Shown one piece after another: positions 23,805 to 34,472 of a stretch of DNA of 64,000 nt. The translations under genes and the position numbers were made by a program. The stretch is taken from NCBI RefSeq assembly GCF_023184515.1, contig NZ_JAAHBP010000026.1, forward strand, positions 62,001 to 126,000. Direction: 5' to 3'. The first letter of the stretch is position 1. Each line of letters begins with the position of its first letter. This DNA is from Streptomyces sp. D2-8 (GTDB lineage: Bacteria > Actinomycetota > Actinomycetes > Streptomycetales > Streptomycetaceae). Below the pieces are notes generated by a model. It was given only the letters and a program-made list of their open reading frames with translations, had not been told where the DNA came from and did no database searches.

Positions 23805-25844
23805 CTACCCCACCCGGTCGGACACCCCCACAGCCACCCGCAGCCCCTCCCCCAGCCGCTCGGCCTGTTCCGCCGTCGCCTTCTCGGCCAGGGCGTTGAC
23901 CGCCGCGCTGAACCGTTCCATCGAGGTGGGGCGGTCCTGGCCCAGGACGTACTCCTTGAGGACCCGGCGCGCGGGTGCCATCGGGTCACGCCTGGGCTCG
24001 CGGACCGAGTCGAGGATCTCCGGGAGCCGGGTGCAGGCCCGGTCGAGCAGGTACGCGCCGCCGGCCGTGGTGTAGGCCGCCCGGAAGTCCTCGTCGGGCA
24101 GGTCGTTCGCGTTGGTCAGGACGTACGGCTTGAGGCTCGCCACGAAGTCCGCGACCACGGACGACACATCGCTGATGAGGATGTCGGCCTGGTCGAAGCA
24201 CGCGTAGAGCGTGGGCAGTTGCCCGGTGATGACGTGGTGCCGGGCGGGGCCCCGGCTCTCCCAGAAGATCCGGTGCCACTCGGCGCGCAGCTCCTGCCAC
24301 TCGGTCTCCCCGTCCAGGTCGGGGAGACGCGCTTCGCGGGTCTGCTGGGCGTCGTCGCCGCCGAGCCGCCCGGACAGTTCGCCGAGCCGGGCCTGGATCT
24401 CCGCGAGCCGGGGCCGCGCGGCGGCGGCCGCGGCCTCCGCCCACTCGGCGTCACGCCGTTCGTTGTCGGCGCACAGCAGCTCCCGGATCGCCCGGTCCGC
24501 CTCGGCCGCCGCGCGGGAGCGCTTGCCGGTGAGGGGATGCGGCTTGTAGAGGACCCGTACGTTCTCGGCGAGCAGCTTCTCGATCAGCGGCACGCCCATC
24601 GGGATCAGGGACGTATGGCAGTCGTCGTCGCTCCAGCCCTCCCAGGTCGGCGCGTACAGCACGGTCGGCAGCAGCCCCGGCACGTGGTCGGTGTGCAGCC
24701 GGATCGACGACAGCTGCGGGCGGCCCACCTCGACGATCGCGTTGTCACTGATGGCGTGCCGCACCCGCTGGTAGCGGTCGCGCCCGGCCCGCCCGGCCAC
24801 CCAGATCTCGTCATACACCTTGCTCACCCGGTTGCTGCTGGCGAGCTTGTCGCTGTCGCCGTGCCCGATGAAGACGTGCTTGGCCTCGGCGACGCGCAGC
24901 ATGTGCACGTTCTTGCCCGCGTTGCCCGGGTAGAGGACGACCCGCAGCTCGGGCATCTCCAGCTGCGCCACGTCATCGGCCTTCGGCACGCACACGACCG
25001 GGATCGACGTACGGCTGAGATAGCGGAACGAGGCCCGCTCCCGCAGGATGATCAACGGCCGCCGGTCGAGCTGCTCCAGCGTCTCGATCCACATGTTGAC
25101 CTGGTACATGAAGTCCCGGGACACGGCCGCGAAACTGAAGTACAGCGCCACCTCCGGCCGGTACACGGCGAGTTGCCGGTTGACCTCGGCGATCACCTCG
25201 TCCCCCGAGGGCATCCGGCGGGCCCGGCGCAGCTGCCCGAGCAGCGCCACGACGGCCGCGACCCCGAGCCCGGCCGTCACCACGAAGCCGATGCCCGCCG
25301 AGGTCCATTCCCCGACCGCCAGCGCGACGACCAGCCCCGCGTGCGCGGGCACGTCGAGATGCAACAGCTTGCGCAGAAAACGCCGGTAGAGGAAGCCGGG
25401 CGGCGCCGCCGGGATCCCCGCCCCGCTCATGTCCAGGTTGCGCACCACGACCGGCAGCGTGCGGCGCCGGCGAATCGCGTGGTGCACCGCCGTGTACATC
25501 ATCACCAGCGCGAAGTGAGCGCTGAACACCGCCAGCGCGGCCACCAGCACCGCACCCGGCGCGTTCATCCGGTCGGCGAGGGCGAGCAGCATCACCGTCC
25601 GCACGGCGAACCGCATGGTGCGGTCCAGCTGTAGCGCGGCCAGCCGCCGCACGAAGGCGGGAGAGCGCGTGTGCAGCACCTCGTCCACGGCGTACGTCAC
25701 GGCCGAGGCCGCGGCGAAACCCCACAGGGACGGGAGCAACGCGAAGACGGGCAGGGCGGCGAAACCGGCAGCGAACAGGAACACAAGCAAAAGGTCGGTC
25801 TTCCCGCGCACGCGCAGGACACCGCACAGCCAACGGAACGTCAT
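23805..25844 (-). CDS. CDP-glycerol/glycopolymer glycerophosphotransferase-like membrane protein
   Basis: A 679-aa protein. The first 230 residues hold about six membrane segments (LLLVFLFAAGFAALPVFALL, VLVAALAVFSAHFALVMMYT). The C-terminal half is a TagB/TagF-like GT-B domain: VFIGHGDSDKLASSNRVSKV, VLYAPTWEGWSDDDCHTSLI, VLYKPHPLTGKRSR, and DILISDVSSVVADFVAS near the end. These are the conserved His and Asp/Ser loops of CDP-glycerol polymerases. A role in teichoic-acid-like wall polymer synthesis is probable; the exact donor is unknown. ATG 25844 is chosen with GAGGAAT upstream; an ATG 39 codons upstream lacks support. Confidence 0.82.
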   Translation of the reverse strand: MTFRWLCGVLRVRGKTDLLLVFLFAAGFAALPVFALLPSLWGFAAASAVTYAVDEVLHTRSPAFVRRLAALQLDRTMRFAVRTVMLLALADRMNAPGAVLVAALAVFSAHFALVMMYTAVHHAIRRRRTLPVVVRNLDMSGAGIPAAPPGFLYRRFLRKLLHLDVPAHAGLVVALAVGEWTSAGIGFVVTAGLGVAAVVALLGQLRRARRMPSGDEVIAEVNRQLAVYRPEVALYFSFAAVSRDFMYQVNMWIETLEQLDRRPLIILRERASFRYLSRTSIPVVCVPKADDVAQLEMPELRVVLYPGNAGKNVHMLRVAEAKHVFIGHGDSDKLASSNRVSKVYDEIWVAGRAGRDRYQRVRHAISDNAIVEVGRPQLSSIRLHTDHVPGLLPTVLYAPTWEGWSDDDCHTSLIPMGVPLIEKLLAENVRVLYKPHPLTGKRSRAAAEADRAIRELLCADNERRDAEWAEAAAAAARPRLAEIQARLGELSGRLGGDDAQQTREARLPDLDGETEWQELRAEWHRIFWESRGPARHHVITGQLPTLYACFDQADILISDVSSVVADFVASLKPYVLTNANDLPDEDFRAAYTTAGGAYLLDRACTRLPEILDSVREPRRDPMAPARRVLKEYVLGQDRPTSMERFSAAVNALAEKATAEQAERLGEGLRVAVGVSDRVG

Positions 25845-25979
25845 AAGGCAGGATTCCTCTGGGGAAAGGATGTGATTTCCGGAGTGGCGTGCTGTGGGGC
25901 GAACGCCGGCGTATGCGCGATACGCCTGTTCGACGGCGGTGGAGGGCGAATGGTTGTACATCCATCGTTGGCTATTACT

Positions 25980-26225
25980 TCACCGTGACTTCGGCTCCCG
26001 GTTGACCTGCCGCACGCGCGCCCGCAACGTGTCCCGCGCGGGCAACGACCGCAGGACGTCGGTGAGTTGCTCGGCCGTCCGTACGTTGCACCGCCCCAGA
26101 TCGACCAGGGCGAACGGCTCGTTGCTCGCGGCCGTGACCGGATCGACGCGCAGGGACGGCAGCACAACGCCGACTCCCGCGAGTGCGTCCCGCAGCGACT
26201 TCACGATCTCTTCGGTCGAGCGCAC
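25980..26225 (-). CDS. Small hypothetical protein divergent from XRE/DUF397 locus
   Basis: An 81-aa soluble protein, RSTEEIVKSLRDALAGVG, then VLPSLRVDPVTAASNEPFAL and LVDLGRCNVRTAEQLTDVL. I recognise it as the small protein often found divergent from an XRE/DUF5753 regulator in Streptomyces; no function is known to me. The GTG start at 26225 has a GGAGG about nine bases upstream. It probably forms part of the accessory cluster at 26-29.7 kb. Confidence 0.7.
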   Translation of the reverse strand: MRSTEEIVKSLRDALAGVGVVLPSLRVDPVTAASNEPFALVDLGRCNVRTAEQLTDVLRSLPARDTLRARVRQVNREPKSR

Positions 26226-26339
26226 CTTCTGCTACCTCCACGCTGAGTTGGCGATTCACCACACAGCGTGGCCGACGCGTCCCTAACCTGGCCAGAGACG
26301 GCGGTCCAACAACCCGATCTGTACGACAGGGAGTCGCCC

Positions 26340-27179
26340 ATGCCGGGATCCAGGGACCTCGACCCGTCCTCCTCACCTCGGGCCCTCCTGGGCGCCGAAC
26401 TCCGCCACGCCCGCGAGAAGGCCGGCCTGAGCCAGGAGGAACTGGGGCAGCGGCTGTTCGTGAGCGGGTCGTTCATCGGGCAGCTGGAGGCGGGGACGCG
26501 GAGGTTGCAGCGGGAGTACGCGCGGCTGCTGGACGAGGCGCTGGGGACGGAGGACTTCTTCCAGCGGAACTGTGCGGCGGCGGCGAAGTCGAAGTATCCG
26601 GAGCATTTTGCGGAGGCGGCGGAGGCGGAGGCCCGGGCTACGGCCATCAGGGAGTACGCGTCGATGCTGATTCCCGGCCTGTTGCAGACCCCCGCCTACG
26701 CCCGGGCGGTGTGCCGCGCCTACCAGCCGACGGCACCGGATGAGGAGATCGAGAAGAGGGTGGCCGCTCGCATGGAGCGGACCCGCATCCTCGACGATCC
26801 AACAAAGCCGTTGTTGTGGGCCGTGATTGACGAGTCGGCGTTGCGCCGGGTGACAGGTGGGCCGGATGTCATGGCCGAAGCTCTGCGACACATCACCGAC
26901 CTGGCCCGCCGCAGCCGGTCCATCGTGCAGGTGCTGCCGTTCGACGCGGGGGCGCACCCTGCCATGCAGGGGTGCGTCAAGCTGATGGACTTCGCCGACG
27001 CGCCTCCGTTGGCGTACCTGGAAGGCGTCGGCACCGGGCGACTGGACGACGATCCCGCCACCGTCGCGGAGTACCGCTTCTACTACGAGTTCCTCGCGGC
27101 CTCCGCACTCTCGCCTGAGAAGTCTCTAGCTCTGCTCGAAGCAATGACGCAGGATTACGACCATGAGGAACACGCCTGA
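26340..27179 (+). CDS. XRE-family regulator with DUF5753 (WhiJ-like)
   Basis: A 279-aa protein. The helix-turn-helix lies at residues 15-70 (LRHAREKAGLSQEELGQRLF and SGSFIGQLEAGTRR). The rest is DUF5753, with SMLIPGLLQTPAYARAVCRA, LWAVIDESALRR and MQGCVKLMDF. These pair with small DUF397 proteins; WhiJ-type members affect development in Streptomyces. Here the downstream DUF397 gene overlaps by 17 bp. The paralogue group is large, so orthology cannot be claimed. Start ATG 26340. Confidence 0.9.
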   Translation: MPGSRDLDPSSSPRALLGAELRHAREKAGLSQEELGQRLFVSGSFIGQLEAGTRRLQREYARLLDEALGTEDFFQRNCAAAAKSKYPEHFAEAAEAEARATAIREYASMLIPGLLQTPAYARAVCRAYQPTAPDEEIEKRVAARMERTRILDDPTKPLLWAVIDESALRRVTGGPDVMAEALRHITDLARRSRSIVQVLPFDAGAHPAMQGCVKLMDFADAPPLAYLEGVGTGRLDDDPATVAEYRFYYEFLAASALSPEKSLALLEAMTQDYDHEEHA

Positions 27180-27354
27180 GTGGTACAAGTCCAGTTACAG
27201 CGGCGGGAGCGGCGACAACTGCCTGGAAGTCACCCAGGCATTCCCTGACGTCATCCCCGTCCGCGACTCCAAGACCCCCCACGGCCCGAAGCTCGTGTTC
27301 CGGGCCACTGCCTGGACCGCGTTCGTCGAGAACCTCAAGGACGAGACGGCCTGA
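27163..27354 (+). CDS. DUF397 protein, XRE partner
   Basis: A 63-aa DUF397 protein: WYKSSYSGGSGDNCLEVTQA, then VRDSKTPHGPKLVF and WTAFVENLK. The N-terminus lies inside the 3' end of the XRE gene, an arrangement seen throughout Streptomyces for WhiJ/DUF397 pairs. The pair has been proposed to behave like a regulator/antagonist couple. No catalytic residues are apparent. Confidence 0.9.
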   Translation: MRNTPEWYKSSYSGGSGDNCLEVTQAFPDVIPVRDSKTPHGPKLVFRATAWTAFVENLKDETA

Positions 27355-27449
27355 GCTTCGGGACCCGGGCTTCGAGCCCTCTTTTCAAGGAACGGGAAGA
27401 GGGCCTCAACCCGCCCTCCCACCCCGCGTGTTGACTTGACGCGTTCGGC

Positions 27450-27529
27450 TTGCCACGGACAGTGACAGGCCTCTAACGTGCCTGCATACGCAACAGCCCC
27501 CGCCCGGTGCGCCAACACCTGCGGGGGCT
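27450..27529 (+). promoter_or_regulatory. Promoter and leader stem-loop of HTH protein
   Basis: TTGCCA at 27450-27455 and TAACGT at 27474-27479, 18 bp apart, predict a start near 27486. Nine nucleotides later a stem-loop forms: AGCCCCCGC at 27495-27503 pairs with GCGGGGGCT at 27521-27529, and GGTG/CACC pair inside it. It is followed by TT rather than a U-tract, so it may be an attenuator, a stability element or a protein-binding site rather than a plain terminator. Confidence 0.5.
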
Positions 27530-27558
27530 TAACCATCGAGATCGGAAGCAACGATCCC

Positions 27559-28410
27559 ATGGCTGACGCCAACTTTAGTGCTGCCTCCCCGTCCGCGCAC
27601 CCCATGGCGGGTCCGGGCTACGGCAAGCGCACCGCCCCCGACCAACTCCCCGGCACGAGCCACGACTTCGCCCACCTCCCACCCCGCGAAGCCGCCATCG
27701 CCGCCTACCTCGACCGCCTCCCCGACGGCGCCGACATCTCGGTGAAGACGCTGGCCAAACAGCTCCCGTACGGGCAGTGCGCCCTCGGCACCGCCCTCAA
27801 CCGCATCCAGCAGGCGGGCCACCTACGGCGAGGCCGGGAGTGTGTGACGGCCGACGACGGCAGCTCCCGCTGGATCACCCGAACGTGGTTCACCCGCACC
27901 GCCCGGGATGACGACTGGTGGGCCGCCTTCACCCGCGGCGACGTACCGAAGCAGGCAGCGCGCCCCACCCGCTCCCGCGCCCACATCCTCCTGGCCGCCC
28001 TCGGCCGTACGGCACCCGTCCTGTCCCTCTCCCAGGCCGATTGCGCGGCACTCGCCCCGCTGGTGACGGAGTGGCTCGAGCGGGGCGCCTCGGAGGACGA
28101 CGTACTGCGCGCGCTCACCGCCGGCCTGCCGACGCCCGTCCACCACCCCGCCGCGCTCGTCCGCAACCGCCTGACCAGCAAACTCCCGCCATCACCCGCT
28201 CCACGCCCACCCCTGCGGGTCCTGGAGTGCGCGAATTGCGGCGCCCCGGGGCGTCCAGAGTCCCTCCCAGGGGGCCGTTGCAGCGCCTGCCGGGGCGAAC
28301 GCTCCCCCGCGCAACCCCCTGCACCCCTGTCCGCCCCCACGGTTCAGGACCGCGCGGCCCAGATCCGCGCCGAGATGTCCCAACGACGCCGAGAGAAGGC
28401 ACGCACATGA
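27559..28410 (+). CDS. Winged-helix-like hypothetical protein with C-terminal CxxC pairs
   Basis: A 283-aa protein. Residues about 45-95 (AAIAAYLDRLPDGADISVKT, LGTALNRIQQAGHLRRGRE) have the pattern of a MarR/replication-type winged helix. A middle segment contains WFTRTARDDDWWAAFTRGD. The C-terminus has CANCGAPGRPESLPGGRCSAC, two CxxC pairs that could form a zinc ribbon. Similar proteins occur in actinobacterial accessory regions; I cannot name a function. ATG 27559 lies 30 nt after the leader stem-loop. Its stop overlaps a possible ATG of the next gene. Confidence 0.7.
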   Translation: MADANFSAASPSAHPMAGPGYGKRTAPDQLPGTSHDFAHLPPREAAIAAYLDRLPDGADISVKTLAKQLPYGQCALGTALNRIQQAGHLRRGRECVTADDGSSRWITRTWFTRTARDDDWWAAFTRGDVPKQAARPTRSRAHILLAALGRTAPVLSLSQADCAALAPLVTEWLERGASEDDVLRALTAGLPTPVHHPAALVRNRLTSKLPPSPAPRPPLRVLECANCGAPGRPESLPGGRCSACRGERSPAQPPAPLSAPTVQDRAAQIRAEMSQRRREKART

Positions 28411-28469
28411 CGGCACCTACGGTCCGACGTCACTCCCGCAGGGCACGATGGAAGGGAGGAGGCACCACC

Positions 28470-29141
28470 ATGACCCCTGGTACCGCTGACCGCCCGCTGA
28501 TGCCCATCGAGGACTTCGAGGATCTGGCCGAGGTGGCCCCGAAGGGCGTGCGACTCGAGTACGTCGACGGGCGTGTCCGTACGAAGGACCCACTCACCGT
28601 CGAGGACTTCGAAGAACTGGAACGCCGCGCCCCGGAGACCGTGCGGCTTGAGTACATCAACGGAAAACTAGAGGTCAAGGCCATGCCGGACGGCAACCAC
28701 CGCGAGATCTTCATGTGGCTGCTACGTCAGTGCCTGATGCAGCGCCCCGACCTCAATCTCGTCCCCGAATCCGGAGTCAAGGCGGAGCCTTATCGCAAGG
28801 GCCGAGCACGGACGGACGGCACCCTCGCGGCCGTGGGTCGCTTCAGGGGAGACGGCGAATGGTCCGACCCCGACGGTTCCCTCATGGCCGTGGAGATCAC
28901 CTCCCACGACCGCGACACCGACCAACGCGACCGCATCGACAAGCCCATCGGGTACGCCGAAGCCGAGATCCCCGTCTACCTCCTGATCGACCGCGACAAC
29001 CACACCCTCACGGTCTTCAGCGAGCCCAAAGACGGCGGCTACCAGCAGATCTCCCCGCACCCCTGGGGCGCCACGGTCCAGCTCCCCGCCCCCGTGAACA
29101 TCACCCTGGAAACCGAGAAGCTCAAGGACTACGCCGACTGA
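28470..29141 (+). CDS. Uma2-family (DUF820) nuclease-like protein with duplicated N-terminal motif
   Basis: A 223-aa PD-(D/E)xK-type protein. The core is EVKAMPDGNHREIFMWLLRQ, RTDGTLAAV (Asp ligand), LMAVEITSHDRDTDQRDR (Glu and downstream polar residues) and IPVYLLIDRDN. The first 65 residues contain the family's opening motif twice: PIEDFEDLAEVAPKGVRLEY then TVEDFEELERRAPETVRLEY. DNA cleavage is predicted for the fold, but cellular roles of Uma2 proteins are unknown. Start ATG 28470 has GGAGGA upstream; ATG 28407, overlapping the previous stop, is an alternative. Confidence 0.85.
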   Translation: MTPGTADRPLMPIEDFEDLAEVAPKGVRLEYVDGRVRTKDPLTVEDFEELERRAPETVRLEYINGKLEVKAMPDGNHREIFMWLLRQCLMQRPDLNLVPESGVKAEPYRKGRARTDGTLAAVGRFRGDGEWSDPDGSLMAVEITSHDRDTDQRDRIDKPIGYAEAEIPVYLLIDRDNHTLTVFSEPKDGGYQQISPHPWGATVQLPAPVNITLETEKLKDYAD

Positions 29142-29154
29142 GGACAATGGGCCC

Positions 29155-29724
29155 ATGAACCACGCCCAGCTCACCGCCCTAGGCCGTGCTCTCCGTCTGC
29201 TCGGTGAGCACGGGGAAGCCCTCACCTCCGACACCCCCGACGCCAAGCTGCACGAGATCAAGGGCGACCTGAAGCGCGCCCTGGACCTGCTGGAGGACAG
29301 TGTCACGACCGCGGCACCCAGTACGCGCTGCCCCGAACATCCCAACGGCCCGGTCGACGAGGCCGCCCCCGACCTGTGCCTGCTGTGCGAGACCCGGCGC
29401 AGGGCCGCCCGCCGCAACGAGTTCAACGGGCCCGCGCCCCAGCAGCCGCAGACCGAACCCGTCCAGTCCCGTTACGGCGCACGCGGCGACCGCCCCCAGC
29501 CCCAGCAGCGCTGGCTGGCGGAGCTGTGGAACGGCCAGACCTGGCAGCTGTGCGGCACCCCGCGCCGGGACCGACGCGAGGCGGAGTTGTTCATCGCGGC
29601 CCAGCGCAAGGCTCCCCGGGCAGCCATGGCGTACCGGCTGGTGCACGAGTTCACGGACTACGAGGTGCTGCGGGTGTGGGGGACGCCGGTGAAGGTGGAC
29701 ATCGAGCCCATGGGCAACCTCTGA
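29155..29724 (+). CDS. Hypothetical protein with CxEHP/CxxC motif
   Basis: A 189-aa soluble protein. It starts with helices (LTALGRALRLLGEHGEALTS, IKGDLKRALDLLEDS), then RCPEHPNGP and CLLCETRRRAARRNEF, which together look like a small zinc-binding knuckle. A folded C-terminal domain follows: WLAELWNGQTWQLCGTPRRD to RLVHEFTDYEVLRVWGTPVK. It lies 13 bp downstream of the Uma2 gene and is probably cotranscribed. Not recognised. Confidence 0.65.
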   Translation: MNHAQLTALGRALRLLGEHGEALTSDTPDAKLHEIKGDLKRALDLLEDSVTTAAPSTRCPEHPNGPVDEAAPDLCLLCETRRRAARRNEFNGPAPQQPQTEPVQSRYGARGDRPQPQQRWLAELWNGQTWQLCGTPRRDRREAELFIAAQRKAPRAAMAYRLVHEFTDYEVLRVWGTPVKVDIEPMGNL

Positions 29725-29734
29725 CCTCCCGCGC

Positions 29735-31285
29735 TCACAGCAGCGGCAGGGGCGGGAAGTCGTAGCCCTCCCACAGGCGCCGCGACGTCTCCTCCGGGTA
29801 CGCCGTGACCACCGGCTCCGCGTCCAGCACCTGCACCAGCCGCCGCTCGTCGTCGTACGCCGGCCAGCCCGGGTCTCCCGACCGCGCGAAGGAGGTCCAG
29901 GACGCACGGAAACGGGACGACAGCGACAGCGCCTCGGCGGAGGGCTCCACGCCCGCGAACAGCAGAAGCCCCAGGTCCGCCCCGTACGTGCCGAACAGCA
30001 GCGGGATGTCCAGGCCGTGGCAGGCGCCGAGCGCGCCGCCGTTGCCCGGGGCGGGCCAGGTCAGTTCGTAGACGTGGGCGCGTCCGCCGCCCGCGCGCTG
30101 TGCCTCGGCCAGGTGCAGCGAGGGCATGTTGAACAGCCAGTCCGTCTGGACGCGTTCGTAGAGCTCGCCCGGGGAGGCGTCGGGGAACGCGGCGCGGTAG
30201 GCCTGTTCCCCACCGGGGGCGAACAGACGCAGGGCCGACGCCGCCTGCTCCTCCGTGATCTGGCCGAGTCGGCCCGCCATGGCGGTGAAGAGGCGGTACT
30301 CGTCGCGGTTGTGGCCGACGAGCAGGTCGATGTCCTTCGCCGATCCGGCCGCCAGCGCCTGCCACGGGCCCGTCGGCAGCACCTCGCCGTCGACCACCGG
30401 TGAGAAGGGCGTGACCGTGGGCGCCGCCTGCCCCCAGCGGTCGACGTACTGGAGCATCTTGGCGCTCAGCGTCTCCCCCGCCGACGTGAGCCGGTGCGGA
30501 TCGACCGTCGCCAGGTCGGCGACCGTGGGGCGCAGGCCCACCTCGGCGGCGAGGGCGGTACCGATGTCACGGGCCAGGGCGTCGGAGAAGAACGTCCCGG
30601 GCACGCTCTGCGCGATCGCCCGCCGGAACAGCCCGGACGCGCGCTCCATGGTGAGCAGCGAGGCGACCGATCCCGCGCCGGCCGATTCGCCGAAGACCGC
30701 GACCTGCCCGGGGTCGCCGCCGAAGGACTCGATGTTGTCCCGCACCCACTCCAGCGCGGCCACCTGGTCGAGCAGGCCGCGGTTGGCGGGCGCGCCCTCG
30801 ATGAACGTGAAACCCTCCATGCCCACGCGGTAGTTGAGGGACACGACCACCACGTCGCCGTCGGCCGCGATGTGCCGGGCGTCGTAGCCGGGGCTGCCGG
30901 AGTGGCCGAGCTTGTAGGCACCGCCGTAGATCCACACCATCACCGGCCGACGGGCGGCCGGGTCGGGTTCGGGCGTCCAGACGTTGACCGTGAGCCACTC
31001 GTCGCCCTCGGGCACGTCGAGCAGGCCCGGGCCGCCCAGGCCGCCGAGGTCCTGCGGGGGCGGCGGGCCGAAGGCGTACGCGTCGCGTATGCCGTCCCAC
31101 GGGCGGGCGGGGCGCGGGGCCATGAAGCGGGCCTCGCCCACCGGGGGTGCGGCGAACGGGATGCCGCGGAAGACCGCGAGCCCCGCCTCCCTGCGGCCCC
31201 GGACCGATCCGGCGGTGGTGCGCACCACCGGTCCGGGCTGCCCGGCAGAGCCGTCGTGCGGCGGGCGGGACTCGGTCGTCGTCAT
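29735..31285 (-). CDS. Type-B carboxylesterase
   Basis: A 516-aa alpha/beta hydrolase of the carboxylesterase/lipase type B family. The nucleophile elbow is GESAGAGS, the oxyanion hole WIYGGAYKLGHSG, and the acid/base are expected at HNRDEYRLF (Glu) and GACHGLDIPLLFG (His). There is no signal peptide, so it is probably cytoplasmic. ATG 31285 has GGAG seven bases upstream. The adjacent flavin oxidoreductase gene is read in the same direction 90 bp upstream, and the two may act on the same xenobiotic. The substrate is unknown. Confidence 0.9.
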   Translation of the reverse strand: MTTTESRPPHDGSAGQPGPVVRTTAGSVRGRREAGLAVFRGIPFAAPPVGEARFMAPRPARPWDGIRDAYAFGPPPPQDLGGLGGPGLLDVPEGDEWLTVNVWTPEPDPAARRPVMVWIYGGAYKLGHSGSPGYDARHIAADGDVVVVSLNYRVGMEGFTFIEGAPANRGLLDQVAALEWVRDNIESFGGDPGQVAVFGESAGAGSVASLLTMERASGLFRRAIAQSVPGTFFSDALARDIGTALAAEVGLRPTVADLATVDPHRLTSAGETLSAKMLQYVDRWGQAAPTVTPFSPVVDGEVLPTGPWQALAAGSAKDIDLLVGHNRDEYRLFTAMAGRLGQITEEQAASALRLFAPGGEQAYRAAFPDASPGELYERVQTDWLFNMPSLHLAEAQRAGGGRAHVYELTWPAPGNGGALGACHGLDIPLLFGTYGADLGLLLFAGVEPSAEALSLSSRFRASWTSFARSGDPGWPAYDDERRLVQVLDAEPVVTAYPEETSRRLWEGYDFPPLPLL

Positions 31286-31375
31286 CTGGATCTCCTCACG
31301 GAATGCCGGTGAACAGGCGCTCGGCCAGTGTCCTTGAGTGACAGAAGCAGATCCAGAGCCCCCCGGGAGGGGGAT

Positions 31376-32500
31376 TCAGCTGAGGGTCTTCAGCGACGCC
31401 GGGTTGTACGGCGCCAGGTCCTCGAGGCGGCCGTCGAGCACCTTGCGGGCCCACTCGGGGTCCTGGAGCAGGGCGCGGCCGACGGCGACCATGTCGAACT
31501 CGTCGCGCTCGAAGCGGTCCAGGAGGTTGTCGAGGTCGCCCAGTTCGGCGCCCTGGCCCTGGAAGGCCTTGATGAAGTCGCCGTTCAGGCCGACCGAGCC
31601 GACGGTGATGGAGGGCTTGCCGGTGAGCTTCTTGGTCCAGCCGGCCAGGTTGAGGTCCGAGTCGTCGAACTCGGGAACCCAGTAGCGGCGGGTGGAGGCG
31701 TGGAAGGCGTCGACGCCGGCGGCGGCCAGCGGCGTCAGGATGGCCTCCAGCTCCTCGGGGGTCTCGGCGAGGCGGGCGTCGTAGGCCTCCTGCTTCCACT
31801 GGGAGTAGCGGAAGATGATGGGGAAGTCGGCGGAGACGGTCTCGCGGACGGCCGCGACGATCTCCTCCGAGAGCTTGGCGCGGGCGACGCGGTCGCCGCC
31901 GTAGGCGTCGGTGCGGCGGTTCGTGCCCTCCCAGAGGAACTGGTCCAGCAGGTAGCCGTGGGCGCCGTGGAGTTCCACGCCGTCGAAGCCGACGCGCTCG
32001 GCGGCGGCCGCGGCCTCGGCGAAGGCACCGATGACGGCGTCGATGTCGGCCTGCGTCATGGCCTTGCCGGTGGGCTCCGTCGCGCCGATGCGCAGGCCGG
32101 AGGGGCCGACGGCCGGGGCGTCGGCGACGGGCGGCTCGCCCTGGTTGCGGACCATGCCGATGTGCCACAGCTGCGGCACGATCGTGCCGCCCGCGGCGTG
32201 CACCGCGCCGGCGACCTTCGCCCAGCCCGCGAGCTGCTCATCGCCGTGGAACCGCGGCACGCGGTCGCTCTGCCCGGCCGAGTCGTGGCCGACGTAGGTG
32301 CCCTCGGTGACGATCAGGCCGACTCCGGCGGCGGCGCGGCGCGCGTAGTACGAGACGACGTCCTCGCCGGGCACACCGCCCGGAGAGAACATGCGGGTCA
32401 TCGGCGCCATCGCGATCCGGTTCGGAACGGTCAGGCCGCCCAGCGATACGGGCCGGGACAGGATTTCGGCGGCGCGGGAAGCGGAGGCGGCGACAGTCAC
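31376..32500 (-). CDS. Old-yellow-enzyme family NADH:flavin oxidoreductase
   Basis: A 374-aa TIM-barrel flavoprotein. It shows NRIAMAPMTRMFSPGG near the start, QLWHIGMV, DGVELHGAHGYLLDQFLWEG (the H-x-A-H-G-Y substrate-binding motif) and NRRTDAYGGD. Known activity class: NAD(P)H-dependent reduction of alpha,beta-unsaturated carbonyls. The start is taken at GTG 32500; GTG 32512 is in frame and equally possible because no clear Shine-Dalgarno is present. An interrupted palindrome 29 bp upstream may be an operator. Confidence 0.88.
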   Translation of the reverse strand: MTVAASASRAAEILSRPVSLGGLTVPNRIAMAPMTRMFSPGGVPGEDVVSYYARRAAAGVGLIVTEGTYVGHDSAGQSDRVPRFHGDEQLAGWAKVAGAVHAAGGTIVPQLWHIGMVRNQGEPPVADAPAVGPSGLRIGATEPTGKAMTQADIDAVIGAFAEAAAAAERVGFDGVELHGAHGYLLDQFLWEGTNRRTDAYGGDRVARAKLSEEIVAAVRETVSADFPIIFRYSQWKQEAYDARLAETPEELEAILTPLAAAGVDAFHASTRRYWVPEFDDSDLNLAGWTKKLTGKPSITVGSVGLNGDFIKAFQGQGAELGDLDNLLDRFERDEFDMVAVGRALLQDPEWARKVLDGRLEDLAPYNPASLKTLS

Positions 32501-32528
32501 GTGGGGGCTCACTTTCGGATACCGGAAG

Positions 32529-32540
32529 GTATGTGCATAC
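32529..32540. promoter_or_regulatory. Interrupted palindrome upstream of old yellow enzyme
   Basis: GTATG-TG-CATAC at 32529-32540, followed by a further GCATA at 32541-32545, gives an inverted repeat within the promoter region. It could be a binding site for a TetR, MarR or HxlR type repressor, as is common for OYE genes. Seen only by eye. Confidence 0.3.
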
Positions 32541-32701
32541 GCATAGGACGCAAGTTTCAACCACCCGGCCCGCCCGGGGCATCCCGCCCTTGCTGTGATC
32601 CCGGACACGCCCCGGACACGCCCCGGACACGCCCGAGGGCGGCACCCCCTGTCGGAACAGGAAGTACCGCCCTCGGTAAGGACGTTGATCGACCAGGTCG
32701 A

Positions 32702-34327
<1,626 letters not shown>

Positions 34328-34472
34328 GTGAAGTGGTCCCTCCAGGACTGGGGGTGATTACTTCGGACCGCGCCCGCGCCCGCGACGGACGGCTCGCTTG
34401 CCTTGTGGTTCCTTCCCCACCCGGCCTGCGGGCCTCACCGACCCGGTCCTTACGTTGTCACTCTCACCTTCA

